Below, one piece after another: positions 10,794 to 22,040 of a DNA stretch of 64,000 bases. Source of the DNA: Montifringilla adamsi (lineage: Eukaryota; Chordata; Aves; Passeriformes; Passeridae). Below the pieces are notes generated by a model. That model worked only from the letters and a program-made list of their open reading frames with translations. It ran no database searches and was not told the DNA's origin. The stretch lies in contig JAGGNK010013558.1 of the NCBI GenBank assembly GCA_017590115.1, positions 17,006,574 to 17,070,573 on the forward strand, given 5' to 3'. The first letter of the stretch is position 1, and every line of letters starts with the position of its first letter. The position numbers were made by a program, and so were the translations under genes.

Positions 10794-12645
10794 ACCCGCG
10801 GTGCCGCCCTCTCAGCTTTGTGTTCTCAAAATGAACTGTCCTGACATATCTAAATTTATAAATAAGGACATGAATAAGTATATTTATATGTATATACATA
10901 CGTGCATATATATATCTTCACATGCATATATATGTGCTAGTGTGTGTAGCATACACCAATCATCAGGCACTTACGACAAACTCTTGTATAGCTGCAGATG
11001 TCCCTTGGTAAAAGTAACAGAACAATCCCGTAGGTTTGATCTCTAGTCTGGCACTTACCTGGACTCGTGTGTAACCCCAGCCCGGCCCGCGCAGAGCGGT
11101 GTCCCCGCAGTGTCTCCTCCTCCTCCACACCCACCCGAGCGAGGGCTCGCCTGTAGTACCGTCCCTGTGTGTAGTCAGCTCTATGGTTACTCGTAGTTAA
11201 GAAATAATTGCTTTGTAGCAGCAGAGCAGTAGAAAAGCAGGAAGAAGAAAGCAATACTGTACATAAACTGACCTTTCTATTACCCAACCTGGCATGGGTC
11301 TCTATTGCAGAGGGTGCATGGAGAAGGGCTGATGCTATAAGAAATAAAAAAAAAACACAAAAACCCTGTTTTGCACGTGCAAAAAAAAATAAAAAAAGTG
11401 TATTGGGTCAAAGAAGTGATTTTTTTAATGAGTGAAAGAGAGCATAGAGAACTCGCATGAAATATTCAGAAAATATTAGCCTAGAAAATAGAACATTAAC
11501 AAAATAAAATTAATATATTAAGTTATAATTGGAATATGTTTGACAAATTTGTTTTTACGTTCATACCTTTGAAAAATATAGAAACGGATTTTAGCTCATG
11601 TATATTTTATATTAAAGAAAACAATACCCTAATGAATTGAAGACTATATATAAAGTTATATACAGTACTTTTGAACACATTCTGCTATGAATTATTTATA
11701 TAAGCCAAAGCTGTATGTTGTAGCTTTTTTGTAGAGTATAGTTTTATCTTATTTTGACTTTCTAGTTTTTGCTTTCAAAGATGAAAAGGAAAAACTTGCA
11801 GGCGGAACCTTGGGGGAAAAATAAGCCATGAACACTTATATGTAAATTTAAATTTGAGCCAAACTCTTTGTGTATATAGCATCCTAAATATATTATCACC
11901 TTTGGTGTAAGTACCTATGTATTGTACGGTCACCAGATTAAAAAGTATATTTTTGTGGATTGACGCCAACTTGAAACAAGGCGAGGTCCTTATTAAGTAG
12001 AGTATTCACTGTTTAATATTTACTATTTTGTTAAATATACTGTACTTTCTTTGGATTTTAATTATTATTAATATTATTATCCAGATTTTTCAGAGGGTGT
12101 ATAAAGGGGTTGGCCCCCTCACTGGTGGTGAATGTGTGCCGTTCAATTGTAATCTCTGTGCTGTATGGTTAAGCTTCATTATACATTTTATATATATGTA
12201 TATAAATAGCAAAGTGGCAAAAAAAAAAATCCGGTGTTAAGTTCATCCTGCATAAATATAAAAAATCTGTTACAACACATTTTAAGGCATCATTTTAAAG
12301 CTGCCTCTTCTGAGGAGGAAAAAAAAACCAGTGGAAAAACTTGACCTAATTTCTCATGATAGGGAAATGACACATATCAGAGGAGCACAAAAGGTTTTGT
12401 GAGTTGGCAAGTGGTTTGGGAAAAATTTGCTGCTTCCAAGAAAGAGGGGGAGGAATGCAGAGCCCCCTTGTGCCACGAGACTGGGCTGGGAGCAGGTTTG
12501 GTGTTGGATGCGGGGCCGTGATCCCACCGGTGCTCCCGGTCACCTCCAGGCTGGCAGTGCTGGTTCTGGGTGGAAGCTGCAGAGCTGTGGGATTGCCCAA
12601 ACTCTTCAGAGTTAGCCCTGATATTTATTATGTTTTTTCCTTGGG

Positions 12646-12646
<1 letters not shown>

Positions 12647-12681
<35 letters not shown>
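12647..12681. repeat. 35-base uninterrupted T tract
   Basis: A pure run of 35 T inside the MEF2A 3'UTR, followed directly by CAG. It is either a simple repeat or the remnant of a reverse-oriented poly(A). No retrocopy body or target-site duplication is recognisable beside it. Confidence 0.95.
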
Positions 12682-14060
12682 CAGTTAAGAAAAATCCCTT
12701 GATGCTGTAGGGAGGGGTGAGAAGGGCGGTGTCCCTGTGGTACCTGTGGCTCCAGCCGTCTCGTTGTCCTGGCAGCGTTAAACTCGCAGGGGCTCCAGTG
12801 CCCTCAGCCCTTCCCTTGGAACTGCTTCCCCTTTCCTGGGTTCATCCCGGCTGGCAGGAGGGTGGAGGCAGAAGGGACACGTTCCCATGGCCGCTGTGTC
12901 CCCAGTGACCGAATTCACTTGCTGCTCCCTGGAACCTTTTGCTGCTCTGACCAGTGATGTGAGTTCCATGATTTATGCACCTGTATGAACTTTGCTGTAC
13001 ATCCGAGTGGGAGTTCTGCATTCACATTTACTGTCTATTTTCTTGTGTGCCTTATCAGATGGCTTTGCTGACTGTATCTCAATAGTCTTTATTTCTATGC
13101 AGGTTTTTAAACAGTACTTAACTACTGTTTTCTTAAAGACAAAGCTACACAAGGGTTAGAGTTTGTATTGAAATTGCACCAATGAATTAAACAAAAATAA
13201 TAAAAAGAATCAGTTCTAAAGAGCTGGGCAAGGGAGTGGCCCTGTGCTGCCCCAGCCCCGGCAGAAACGTCCTTCCACAGCCCTCCGGTCTCGGGGAGCA
13301 CCTCCTGCCACCGAGGACATGGGAATCCTGGTTTTTAATAACAAGTAACTCACTTTGAAACATACTTTTTTAGAAATTGTAAAAATGTTTTATATTAAAA
13401 AAAAAAGAGATGACATAGCACAGATATTTCAACATGTTAAAAAAAAAAAAACTTTTTAAAATTATCTCTGCTGACTGAAGTGCAAGTGGATCCAATCCTG
13501 GGCTGAACCCAGTCAGGTCTGAACGATTTAAGATTTTTATCTCTGTTGTGACAAATCACCTCCATCCTCGAGCTCTCACGATAGTTTTGAGAACGCCACG
13601 TTGTCAGGGACTCGTCAGAGAGAACTGCTTTAGCCTTGCCTTCCCTCCAAGGACACTAATGCATCAGAAACTTGCGAGTTACTGTGCGCACAAGAAATAC
13701 ATAGTAAATAAGGAACAAAACAACTCCTAACAATTGATCCTGGGCAGAAGTTAAATCCGAATGTGAAAGAAAGACTTAACCAATGTAAACATTTAAATCT
13801 TAGTAGAACCTTTCTTCACTTTGCTGTGCAAGAGAACACTGCTTTGCTATATTTAAAATGGCTTTTTTAAAAGAGATTTATGTATTTGGTAAATGTTTGT
13901 AGTCAACAGTTCACAAGAAGCTGTTCACGGTTTAATGCTGATAAGCCGTTTGGCGGCACAAGCTGGACTTTGTTGCCATCCTTGAGACGAATCTTTTAAG
14001 AAAAAAAATAAGTTAATCTCAATTTTTTTCCCTGAATGTGTTGTTTTTTCTTCAATATAC

Positions 14061-14066
14061 AATAAA
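14061..14066 (+). terminator. MEF2A: Candidate proximal poly(A) signal of MEF2A
   Basis: AATAAA in an AT-rich setting with T-rich sequence downstream. It could give a shorter 3'UTR. There is no direct evidence of use. Confidence 0.4.
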
Positions 14067-14524
14067 TATTCTAGTGAACTTTTTATCAAATGGTTAAGAA
14101 AATGCTAGAGGTTGTTGTAAAATATTTGTATCCTGCATTCACTAAAGTAAAGATACTGGCTTTTACTGTGTACTCCGGCCTCTCTCGTGTTTGCAGAGCA
14201 CTCGTCCTGTCCTGTCCTTGCCCCCTGCAGCTGTCAGTCCAGGTGCCAGGTGTTGGTTCTTAACTGCAGCCACGAGGATGTCATCAGCAGGGATGCACAC
14301 ACACTTGTTACTGCACTCAAGGACTGATGCCTGCTAAGAACCTTTCTGTAAAACATGGAGAAACTGGCAGAGGACCCAGGGTCCATGGAGAGTGGAGAGC
14401 CCAAGGCCAGTCCTGCCTCAGCCCCGGTTCCTCCTGCTGCTCCCACTCCTGCTCTCTGCAGAGGCTGAGGTGAGGCTGCAAGGGGCCCCTCCTTCTAAGG
14501 CAGGTGCTCAGCTGTGTGGTAGCA

Positions 14525-14530
14525 AATAAA
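14525..14530 (+). terminator. MEF2A: Candidate distal poly(A) signal of MEF2A
   Basis: AATAAA with a T/G-rich downstream stretch. It lies in the left arm of an inverted repeat: AAATAAAGCACAAG at 14524-14537 pairs with 14546-14560, with one bulged base and an 8-nt loop. It is 39 bp from the start of the oppositely oriented signal of LYSMD4. Confidence 0.55.
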
Positions 14531-14554
14531 GCACAAGCTGTGCCCCTTGTGCTT

Positions 14555-16332
14555 TCATTTCATGTGGCTTTATTTAAAAATGTAAGAACCTGGTCCCACC
14601 CTCTCCCCAGAACAGAGGTACAGCTCTTCACAGAAGAAAAATATAAGATTTTGTTCAATATAAGATACTTTGGAGCGTTCATTAACAAAATTAGGTTCCC
14701 ACTTTTGAGAGCTGCAGGGAACGCAGGTTCTCATTGTAGCAGCACACGGTTGTGCCTGTGTGGTGCAGGGTCTTCACCTTGCTGGAGAAGCTTCAATCCT
14801 CCCTGTCCAGGCAGAGGCAGTCCTTCAGGCCAGGCTGAGCCACACCTGCACAGCAGGTGCTTGTACCACAGCCCCTGCTCTGCCCCAGCCGGCCTCAGGC
14901 TGCCAGGGGAAGCTGGAAAAGCCCTGTGGTCCTGCTGGCAGCTGGGAAGGTGCAGATGGGGCTGGGCTGAGGTGGGGATGATGAACAGCAGCTTCCTGCC
15001 CCTGCCCACCAGCACTGCCCTCACCCTCAGCACCTGCCCACACATTTAGTAGTTGGTTCCAGGAAAGCCTTTACCTCTGCCCACGGGCCCAGAATTTGCT
15101 GAATCAAATTTCTGAGGGAAGTTCTCTTTAGCAAAGCTCCCAAGGCCTCCCTTGCTGCTCCCTTGCAGAAGGTAGTGTTTGCTGAGTGACTGAAGAGCAC
15201 AGCCCTGGGGCTGACCAACATCTCCACTGCCCTGCAAAGCTTTTCAGTGCACGTGGTCAGTTCACAGAAACTCTCACAACCAGCAGCTTCACAGTGCTCT
15301 CCTAGAAAGGCTTCACCCTTCTTGGACTTCTGTCCTGGACCTTGCAACATGCACCCAGCTCCCACTTCACTCCCACTCAGACTGCACACAAGGAAGTAAT
15401 TCCATGACTGAGCCTGGGTGTCTGAGAAGCACCACTACAGACTATTATTAGTTTTTTTAGCAAATAATACTGACTAGCCCTCCTGGCAGAAAACGAGCCC
15501 TTGAGAAGTGCCTGTGACTCCTCTCTCGTGCTCTCCTGTCATCATCCAACACCCCCTGCCCACCTGGGGCCACACAGGGCTGAGCAGCACGCTGGGACAG
15601 CACAGATCCTGCACGAAGAGCTCTGACCTCAGGAGCCATCTCTGAAGGATTTCACTGAGTGAAAGAGGTCTGGGCTCACCCTTCCCAGGGGTGGGCCTGA
15701 TGCATCGTAATTGAACACAGCTCAAAGGTTTGCTCACAGGGGTGACAAGGTGGGGTGCTGGCAGCATCATCATGCCCTGGCACACCCAGCTTAGAGCCCC
15801 AGAAGGCATCATTAGGGTCAAGCAGGCCAAAACCACCACGGTCTGCGAGACAAAAATGACACTTCTGAGAAAAAGTGTCCCCCCACTTCCAGCAAAAAGT
15901 GTTTCTTTAAAATGCAAACAACTCCCAACTTTCCAACCACATTAATACTGCACTCTCTAGCTCAGCAGCAAAGAATTTGCTTCTAGACACGGCATTAAGA
16001 AATACCTGAAGCAACCATAATGAGTAAATTGCTACAAAATACTTTCCCTCAACAGAGTTCCCAACTGTGAAGCCACCTGGGTGACGATCTCTGTAAGCAA
16101 CAAAGCATCCTTGTTTTCCTATCAAAATCACATCACCTAATTTTCAGTCAAATTCAGGATTACATCATCAGCTACTTATAAAAATAAAAATAATCTGTAT
16201 TGTCTTATCCCCTTGGGTGCACTTGAGTCAGTCACAAGCATACGGGCATCACTGCTGGAGAGGCTGGAGTGGGCTGCCCTTTCACCTTAGGATTTTTTTT
16301 CCTACGACTGAGCCTTGTGGTAATTCTCCTTC
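14555..16332 (-). other. LYSMD4: LYSMD4 3' untranslated region
   Basis: About 1.8 kb between the LYSMD4 stop codon and the AATAAA at 14574-14569 on the - strand. It shows no recognisable coding or repeat content. Long open frames here, for example 14504-15049 on the + strand, have no domain and read across this UTR. The 3' limit is inferred from the signal. Confidence 0.55.
14569..14574 (-). terminator. LYSMD4: Candidate poly(A) signal of LYSMD4
   Basis: TTTATT on the + strand gives AATAAA on the LYSMD4 strand. It is the only canonical hexamer I see on that strand between the LYSMD4 stop codon and this point, so it is the best candidate for the transcript end. Confidence 0.55.
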
Positions 16333-16836
16333 CTATCCAGCTGTTGAAACATTTGAGTTTGTCATGTTAGAGCTGTGGGCCACCAGGCCTTGTGTTTTAA
16401 AATAGATGATATAAAACACCGGCAGGACGATTCCTATCAGGAGCATAATGAAGACAGCGTTCCACCACTGGATTCCGCAGTCCGCACCGTTCCCAGCGTC
16501 CCGCTTCCCCGCCTCGGGCGGCGGCCTCTCCAGCCCCTCCCCGCCGTACTCCGCGTTCAGCTGCACCTCCACCTGCACAGCGTCCTGGATGCTCTGGTCG
16601 ATGCCCCTGAAGTACTCACTGAGACGCCGGCCGCCAGCGGAGCCCCCTGCACCGGGGTCGGGCTCCGGCGGCTCCACGCGCGTCAGGCCGGGCTGGGCGG
16701 GCCCCGCCGGGGGCGGCCGCAGGGCCCCGGCGCTCTCCGTGAGCAGCCCGTGCGGCCGCACCGGGATCTTGATGGACTTCAGCGCGTACAGGTCCTGCTC
16801 CCGGATGAAGTTGTTGACGCGTTTGATATCTGCAAC
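16333..16836 (-). CDS. LYSMD4: LYSMD4 terminal coding exon: second part of LysM, transmembrane segment, C-terminus
   Basis: This exon encodes residues 93-259 of LysM domain-containing protein 4. It starts in phase 0 with VADIKRVNNFIREQDLYALK, completing the LysM fold (about residues 69-118). Then come a proline/glycine-rich linker, RRLSEYFRGIDQSIQDAVQ, and ADCGIQWWNAVFIMLLIGIV, in which the membrane helix starts. The single helix spans about residues 216-238, followed by a short tail with Asn-rich glycosylation-type sequons (NMT, NVS) ending in STAG and a TAG stop. LYSMD3/4 are thought to be type II-like single-pass proteins; the precise role of LYSMD4 is unknown. The acceptor reads TTCCTTAG. 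The linker is GC-rich and shorter than in the human protein, giving a total of 259 aa against roughly 296. Confidence 0.95.
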   Translation of the reverse strand, partial: VADIKRVNNFIREQDLYALKSIKIPVRPHGLLTESAGALRPPPAGPAQPGLTRVEPPEPDPGAGGSAGGRRLSEYFRGIDQSIQDAVQVEVQLNAEYGGEGLERPPPEAGKRDAGNGADCGIQWWNAVFIMLLIGIVLPVFYIIYFKTQGLVAHSSNMTNSNVSTAG

Positions 16837-19800
16837 CTAAGGAATCCAGAAAGGACACAAACAGTGAGGGCAGGACAGCCCAGGAGTGAGGCAGGAAGCA
16901 GCTACAAAACCAGCGTGCCAGGAGCCATCAGGGAATAAAAGCAGGCCCTGGATGCAAGTGGTTTGATGTTCTGTGAGATTCCCCAGCAGTTCCAGGGGTG
17001 CTCCAGGCCCTGCAGGACAGTCAGTCCCCATTAAACCAGTCTACAACCTCCACCTCTTGTACCTGCTGTATTTTGCTCCATACTGCTTTTCCTTGCCCTT
17101 GCCTTTTTTGCCCTTCTCTCAGTTAAGGCAAGAAGAATCTTTTTAACTAACAGATCCTTTAAAAAACTATTTTCACACCTTACACACGAGTGCTTCAGGT
17201 GACAGCACAACACCAGTGTGAGCATCTCCTGCTCAGGAATGATTCCAGAGTGATCAGAGCTCCAGTTTGGGAGCACAACAGTTCTGAAAGCAAGGGCACA
17301 GCCTGGAGAGCAGGTGAAGATCTCCCACACAGGCACGAGCACCCTCTGCTCAAGGAACACCTCTCTTCTGCAGGACAGCGGCTCATCCAGCCCATTCCTC
17401 CTGAGCATGTCCTGCTGAAGGACAATCACCTCTGTGCTCCTGTCACCACCTTTGGTGGCTCCTGTGTAGGGCTCCTGTCTGTGAGCTGTGTCCCCACGCA
17501 GCAGCAGGAAGAGCAAGGGAGAAGCAGCCACAGGTGCAGCATCAGACACAGGGACAGGCAGCGCCAATACAAAGGCAAGGCAGCATCCTTATTTAACATT
17601 AAATAAGAGAAGATGCTTCATCCAGTGGCCACTCACAGCCACCCAGCAAGCACAGCAACTTCTCAGTTGCACTAAACCCTCTGTCAAAGGAAAGGAACAG
17701 GATGTCAGTGTGTGCCAGGAGCTCTCTGCTGCAGCCAAGGAGATGTGAAAGAACCTTGAGGAAAAGGCTGGAGGGCACAAAACAAAACAGCAAGAGCCAA
17801 AGCAAAGAGAAAGGCAACACAAACAGGTAAAGCACCTCTCATCCATCACAGCAGACAGACACAGCACAGGGACTGTGCTTTGCTCTTCAGAAATCACATG
17901 ACCTGCATTCAGTGCACACTTGCTTGAGGCTGCCAAGGAAACTGGGGAGCTAAAACAAAAAAACCCACTTTACTTCCCAAGCACTCTGCTCAGAGGTGGA
18001 GAGGAAAGGACATGGAGGCCTGAATCTCACGTTTACTCTGCAAAGCTTCAGAACTCTGAAAATGGCACACTTAATCCAGAACCTGATCTGGGGACCCTGA
18101 GGCAAAAGGAATCCTCAGTCACTGTTTTGGGGTCCTCACAGCCAGCTCCAGTGTCAGCTCTGGACTTAAACCCTGCAAAATTTCTTAGTTATGAAATAAC
18201 AATCTCACCCAGAGCCTCCTAACTGAGGTGCTGCTTCAATTTCTGGATTTGTTCCAATGAAAACAAATTACTGGGACAGTAAATATCCCCCGTGGTGTCT
18301 GCAATCAAATACTGCAGTGTGGTGCTAAGACTCTAGAAACAGAAAGTGGAGCAGCACTCACACAGAAACAACAAACAAAGCTGATGGGAAGCATGCAAGA
18401 GATTGGGCTGCACAAGCATTTGGGCTTATTTTCTGTACTCATTCTTTTGGCTGCAGCGAGCTCCTCTTGTCCCAGCCTAAGAACAATGCCAAAAGCAAGC
18501 CAGGACTATAAATGGTCAAGAGTAAAAATGAGAATTTTGAAGTGCTTTGCATCTCTGCCAAGTTATCTGTGGCACACACACAGAGCTATTTGTTGCACTG
18601 TCTTACTATCCCCTTCCCAAGCAGATTCTGAAACCAATGTCAAGTTCTCATTCATTTCAAGGAGAAGTTCATCCTGGATTTTTACACACATTTGCCTATA
18701 TATCTGTGGTTACAGTTCTCACTGCTGTCCTGTCGACCTTTCAGGAGCTGTTTAATTGTGCAAATAAAATAAAACACATGAAAACTGTCATGCCAGTCTT
18801 TAAAGAGACAAATTTCCTACAATAAGGATTTCAGTTTAACTGGAACAAGTCAGAAGTGCCCTTTCTGGAATGGAGGGAGGCAGCAGGACAGTTTTTGTCC
18901 TGAGGGAGGAGAACACTGGCTATGTGATCCCTTCCATCAGTTTGCTTTTCCCCTGGCAGGCCCAGCAGCCTCCAGAGGGGCTGAAAGGCTCTGGGAGTGG
19001 GGCAGCAGAGGAGCAGCCACAGCAGGGTGACAGTGCAGCCACAGAACTGGGTGACAGTGCAGCAGCACAGCAGGACTCTTCATAAACCAAAGAACTCTTT
19101 ACAATCTTCCTGCTCCGAGTTCACCCAACTGCTGTGAGTCTACCCAGGTGCTGCTGAGAGCAGCACACAGCTCTAAACCCAACCAAAGCTCAGCTCTGCC
19201 TTCTCAGGCTCTCCTGGGACCAATCAAGGCCTATTCAAGTCCTACCAGACTTGCTTCTTCACACGCATCAGGCTCGTCAGCAGAACGTACGCGGGCGCCT
19301 TTCTTGTTTTGTTTTTGTTTCTAAGGGCATGGGAGGGGAGGAATTGCTGCAATCCCTCTAAGGCCTCTTGCCTCAGCTGCACCATACAGCTGCTGTGTGG
19401 TTAAGCAAGACTGCACTGGCAGGGCAGCACTGGAGCCAGAGCTGTATCATTATCCCTGCTGCGGTCGCTGGCCAATTGTTTCATCATGGAACTCTGAAAT
19501 CACAGTCCAGCTTGCAGATAAAGGGGGCTCTAAAAACACAGCTCCAACTGCTAAACAACGGGGGGCTTCCAATGTTCAGAGCAGGTAATTAAACGTTCCA
19601 GCAGTTTTGCTCTTTTTTGGAACAAAGAAAACATGCTGTGTAGTTGTTCCAACTCAGAAATCTCACTGTGCACACGCCCTCCCTCCTGCCCACAGGCACC
19701 TGAACAGTGCACGCTTTGGGATGACAGCAAACAACCAAAACCCAAACACAGACACCACCTGGACTTTGGGACTGAACTTTGGCACCTCTCCACATCCACC

Positions 19801-20253
19801 CGTTAGACTCAGACCTTACTTGGAAAATGTAAGCTGATACCTTTAAAAAAATAAACAAAAGACCTCACCTATAACTGTGGTGTCTCTTTGTACTGCTCAA
19901 TTTGCTTCAAAAACTCCAATGTTCCTTGAGAGCACAGCCCTGGCCCTCATTTCTACAGTCAGCTCCCTAATGTTTGCCCTCACTGAAATAACTTAGTACA
20001 ACCTGCACTTAGTCACCGAAATTAAACAGGAAAGCAGGTCAGGCAGGGTGTGAGGCTGACAACATTGTCCCAGGCTGTTGGCTGAACAACTCCTTTTTGT
20101 GTTTGTCTGGGGTTATTTCTGCCTGTCTCCAGTTTTACCGAGACAGTGACCATCCACACAACACACAGGGCTGACACCTGTCAGAGCCAGCAGACCACAG
20201 GACACCTCTGGAAGCCGCTGCACGTGAAAGCCCTGGGGGTGGCTAACCCTCAC
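16837..20253 (-). other. LYSMD4: LYSMD4 intron interrupting the LysM domain
   Basis: Intron of 3,417 bp with donor GTGAGG and acceptor TTCCTTAG, splitting the LysM domain after YGCK. The content is unique sequence with a local doubling of GGGTGACAGTGCAGC near 19023-19060. Long open frames on either strand (such as 17031-17567) show no domain and I regard them as chance. Confidence 0.85.
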
Positions 20254-20529
20254 CTTACAGCCATACTGCAGGGCCAGCTTGTTGAGGCTGTCCTCCTCGG
20301 TGAGCTCCCTCTCCAGGAGCACCACGTCCCCCAGCCTGGCCCGGGCGCTGCCCCGCTGCTGCTCCTTGCCCCTGGGCCGCAGCTCCATCACGTTGAGCTC
20401 CTCCTCCTCCGAGGACTCCTCCTCCGAGTCCGGGCGGCCATTGGGGAACACGAACACCTGCCTGCCCGGGAAGCTGTGCACAGTGGCAGGAGCCTGGAAG
20501 GGCCTTGTCCGGCTCTCATGCAGCCTCAT
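20254..20529 (-). CDS. LYSMD4: LYSMD4 first coding exon
   Basis: This exon encodes residues 1-92: MRLHESRTRPFQAPATVHSF, then VFVFPNGRPDSEEESSEEEE, LRPRGKE, DVVLLERELTEEDSLNKLAL and QYGCK. The acidic stretch near 35-44 and the first half of the LysM domain are clear. I chose the ATG at 20529-20527 because the residues from there align with the start of human LYSMD4 and the -3 base is A. The exon itself starts at 20547 after TTGCAG, leaving 18 nt of 5' UTR in it. Donor GTGAGG after AAG. The coding sequence is therefore complete in two exons, and the first exon of the transcript is non-coding and lies in the CpG island upstream. Confidence 0.95.
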
Positions 20530-20547
20530 CTTCCACACCAGCAGCAC

Positions 20548-21290
20548 CTGCAACAGAACCCAGACACTTTCAGTTGCCTCAAGACCAGTGTTTAGCTCTC
20601 AGCATGAAGGATTCAGAGAATGCACAGAAAGCTGGCAGGTGTGAACACTCACTACACAAAGGGGCAAATCCAGAAGTGTCATTCTACCAGCAATATTAGA
20701 GAAGTTACATATTCAAACTGCAGCAATCAGGATTTTTTTTTCTTTTTTTTTGTCTACCTGTGAACAAACCACTTTATAACTATGTTGTTCAACATTGTAA
20801 ATGCTACATTCTATAATTTTGTTAAAAAAGAAACACAGTCACTTGGGTGAACTGTCTTTCAATTATAGTCAAAACATACATCAGGTCTACCAACAGACAT
20901 TAAAAACTGAACAAAGTTATCCTTTTTATAAGTCCTTAGCTCTCTACACTTTAGGAATCCCCATTTAAGTTCTTGGAAGAAGAACTTTTTTTTTTTTTTT
21001 TTTTAAATAAGGACAGCTCATGCTACGCTTAACTTCAACCCGAATAACAAGGCTTCATTTTGCTGCATGACAACTAGAACCTGCCTGAGCACTTTAATTA
21101 TTGCTCAGCCTACAGCTGAAAGTTCGGGTTGGTTTGGTTTTTTTCGTAAATCCTCAGCTCCACAATTTGTTGTCAGGATGAGGTATAGGTAAGAAAACCC
21201 CAAATTGTTATGGATCCTTGACCTTAACGTTCTCCATCTACCCCCAAGGCATTCTTCAGGTGAAACCACTACGATTTAATGGCATTTCCG
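20548..21290 (-). other. LYSMD4: LYSMD4 5' intron
   Basis: AT-rich sequence between the coding exon and the CpG island. It contains a 19-base T tract at 20986-21004. The position of the donor that ends the non-coding first exon could not be settled: several GTGAG-like sites occur on the - strand within the GC-rich block. Confidence 0.6.
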
Positions 21291-21439
21291 TGGCCCCAGG
21301 CACGGCACCCAGAGCTGCGGGCTGGGCTCGGCTGTGCCGAGGGAGTTCAACACGCAGGACCAGGCTGGAGGCTGCCGTGGGACACCCCGGCCTCCCCCGG
21401 CACAGCTCCCTGCTCAAGGGCTGCCGAACTGTCCCCAGG

Positions 21440-21800
21440 CTCCTCTGGGGGCCCGACCTCGCCAGCACTTCAGGGCGATCCCTTGCCCTCAAGGGACCCC
21501 GATCCCCTCAGCATTTCGGGAGAGTCCTTCGTCCGTCACCGCGCCCCGCTGCCCTCGGCACCTCGGGGGTCCCGCTCCCCTCAGCTCCCGCTGCCCTCGG
21601 CACCTCAGGGTGTCCCGCTCCCCTCACAGGGTCTCGCTGCCCTCAGCGCTTCAGGCGACCCCAACACCCTCATCACTTGAGGAGGGTCCGGATCCCCTCA
21701 GAGTGCCCCGCTTCCCCCAGGGCCCCCGCTCCCCTTCGGGTGTCCCGCTACCCCCAAGGGCCCCGTTCCCCTCAGGACGTCCCGGTTCCCACCCCCCTCC
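21440..21800. repeat. Degenerate GC-rich tandem repeat in the CpG island
   Basis: A core resembling TCCCGCTCCCCTCAG recurs a dozen or so times with spacings of roughly 15-27 bp, for example around 21565, 21610, 21685, 21735 and 21765. It keeps open frames on both strands, which explains the long but low-complexity apparent proteins here. It probably lies in the untranslated first exon or first intron of LYSMD4. Confidence 0.75.
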
Positions 21801-21961
21801 CAGCGCTCCCCTCACGGACCCGCCGCCATCGGCCCCGCACCAACCTGGCCACGATCTCGCCCAGCGCTCCTCCCATTGGCTGGCGGCGCCGGAAGGCGGG
21901 ACCTCAGCACCGCCCGACCAATGGGAGCTTGGGATGGGCGGTGAGGAGGGAGGAGCTGAGC

Positions 21962-21991
21962 GGGCGGGGCCGGGACGGGCAGGGGGCGGGG
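21962..21991 (+). promoter_or_regulatory. G-quadruplex-capable GC-box cluster
   Basis: Six runs of three or more G, separated by one to three bases, overlap the GC boxes (GGGCGGGGCC, GGGACGGGC, AGGGGGCGGGG). It satisfies the usual G3+N1-7 pattern on the + strand and overlaps likely Sp1/KLF sites. Confidence 0.7.
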
Positions 21992-22040
21992 CCTCGCTTA
22001 AAGGGCCCGCGGCCCCGTTCCGGCCGGGACGGGACCGAGT

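Larger units (their letters stand above)
10794..14550 (+). other. MEF2A: MEF2A 3' untranslated region
   Basis: Long AT-rich sequence after the stop, with many ATTTA pentamers, TA-rich runs around 10875-10940 and 12180-12205, and several AATAAA hexamers (near 11342, 11500, 13197, 14061 and 14525). No coding frame is evident. The 3' end is inferred: the 14525 signal lies against the oppositely oriented LYSMD4 signal. A shorter isoform using 14061-14066 is equally possible. The length of about 3.7 kb is in the range expected for vertebrate MEF2A. Confidence 0.65.
21280..22040 (-). promoter_or_regulatory. LYSMD4: CpG-island promoter of LYSMD4
   Basis: This stretch is sharply richer in G+C and CpG than the flanks. 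It holds an ATTGG (21876-21880, a CCAAT box on the LYSMD4 strand), a second CCAAT on the + strand (about 21918-21922) and a cluster of GC boxes (GGGCGGGG) around 21961-21991. The TATA-less arrangement fits a housekeeping promoter firing leftwards into LYSMD4; CCAAT boxes on both strands make divergent transcription possible. The start site cannot be fixed from sequence alone. Confidence 0.75.

Noticed and set aside
12682..12690. Apparent acceptor (long T tract followed by CAG) in the MEF2A 3'UTR
   Set aside because: No coding frame or exon follows, and the sequence lies downstream of the stop codon.
14504..15049. 181-codon + strand frame beyond the MEF2A end
   Set aside because: It lies in the inferred LYSMD4 3'UTR, is antisense to it, and has no similarity to any family I know.
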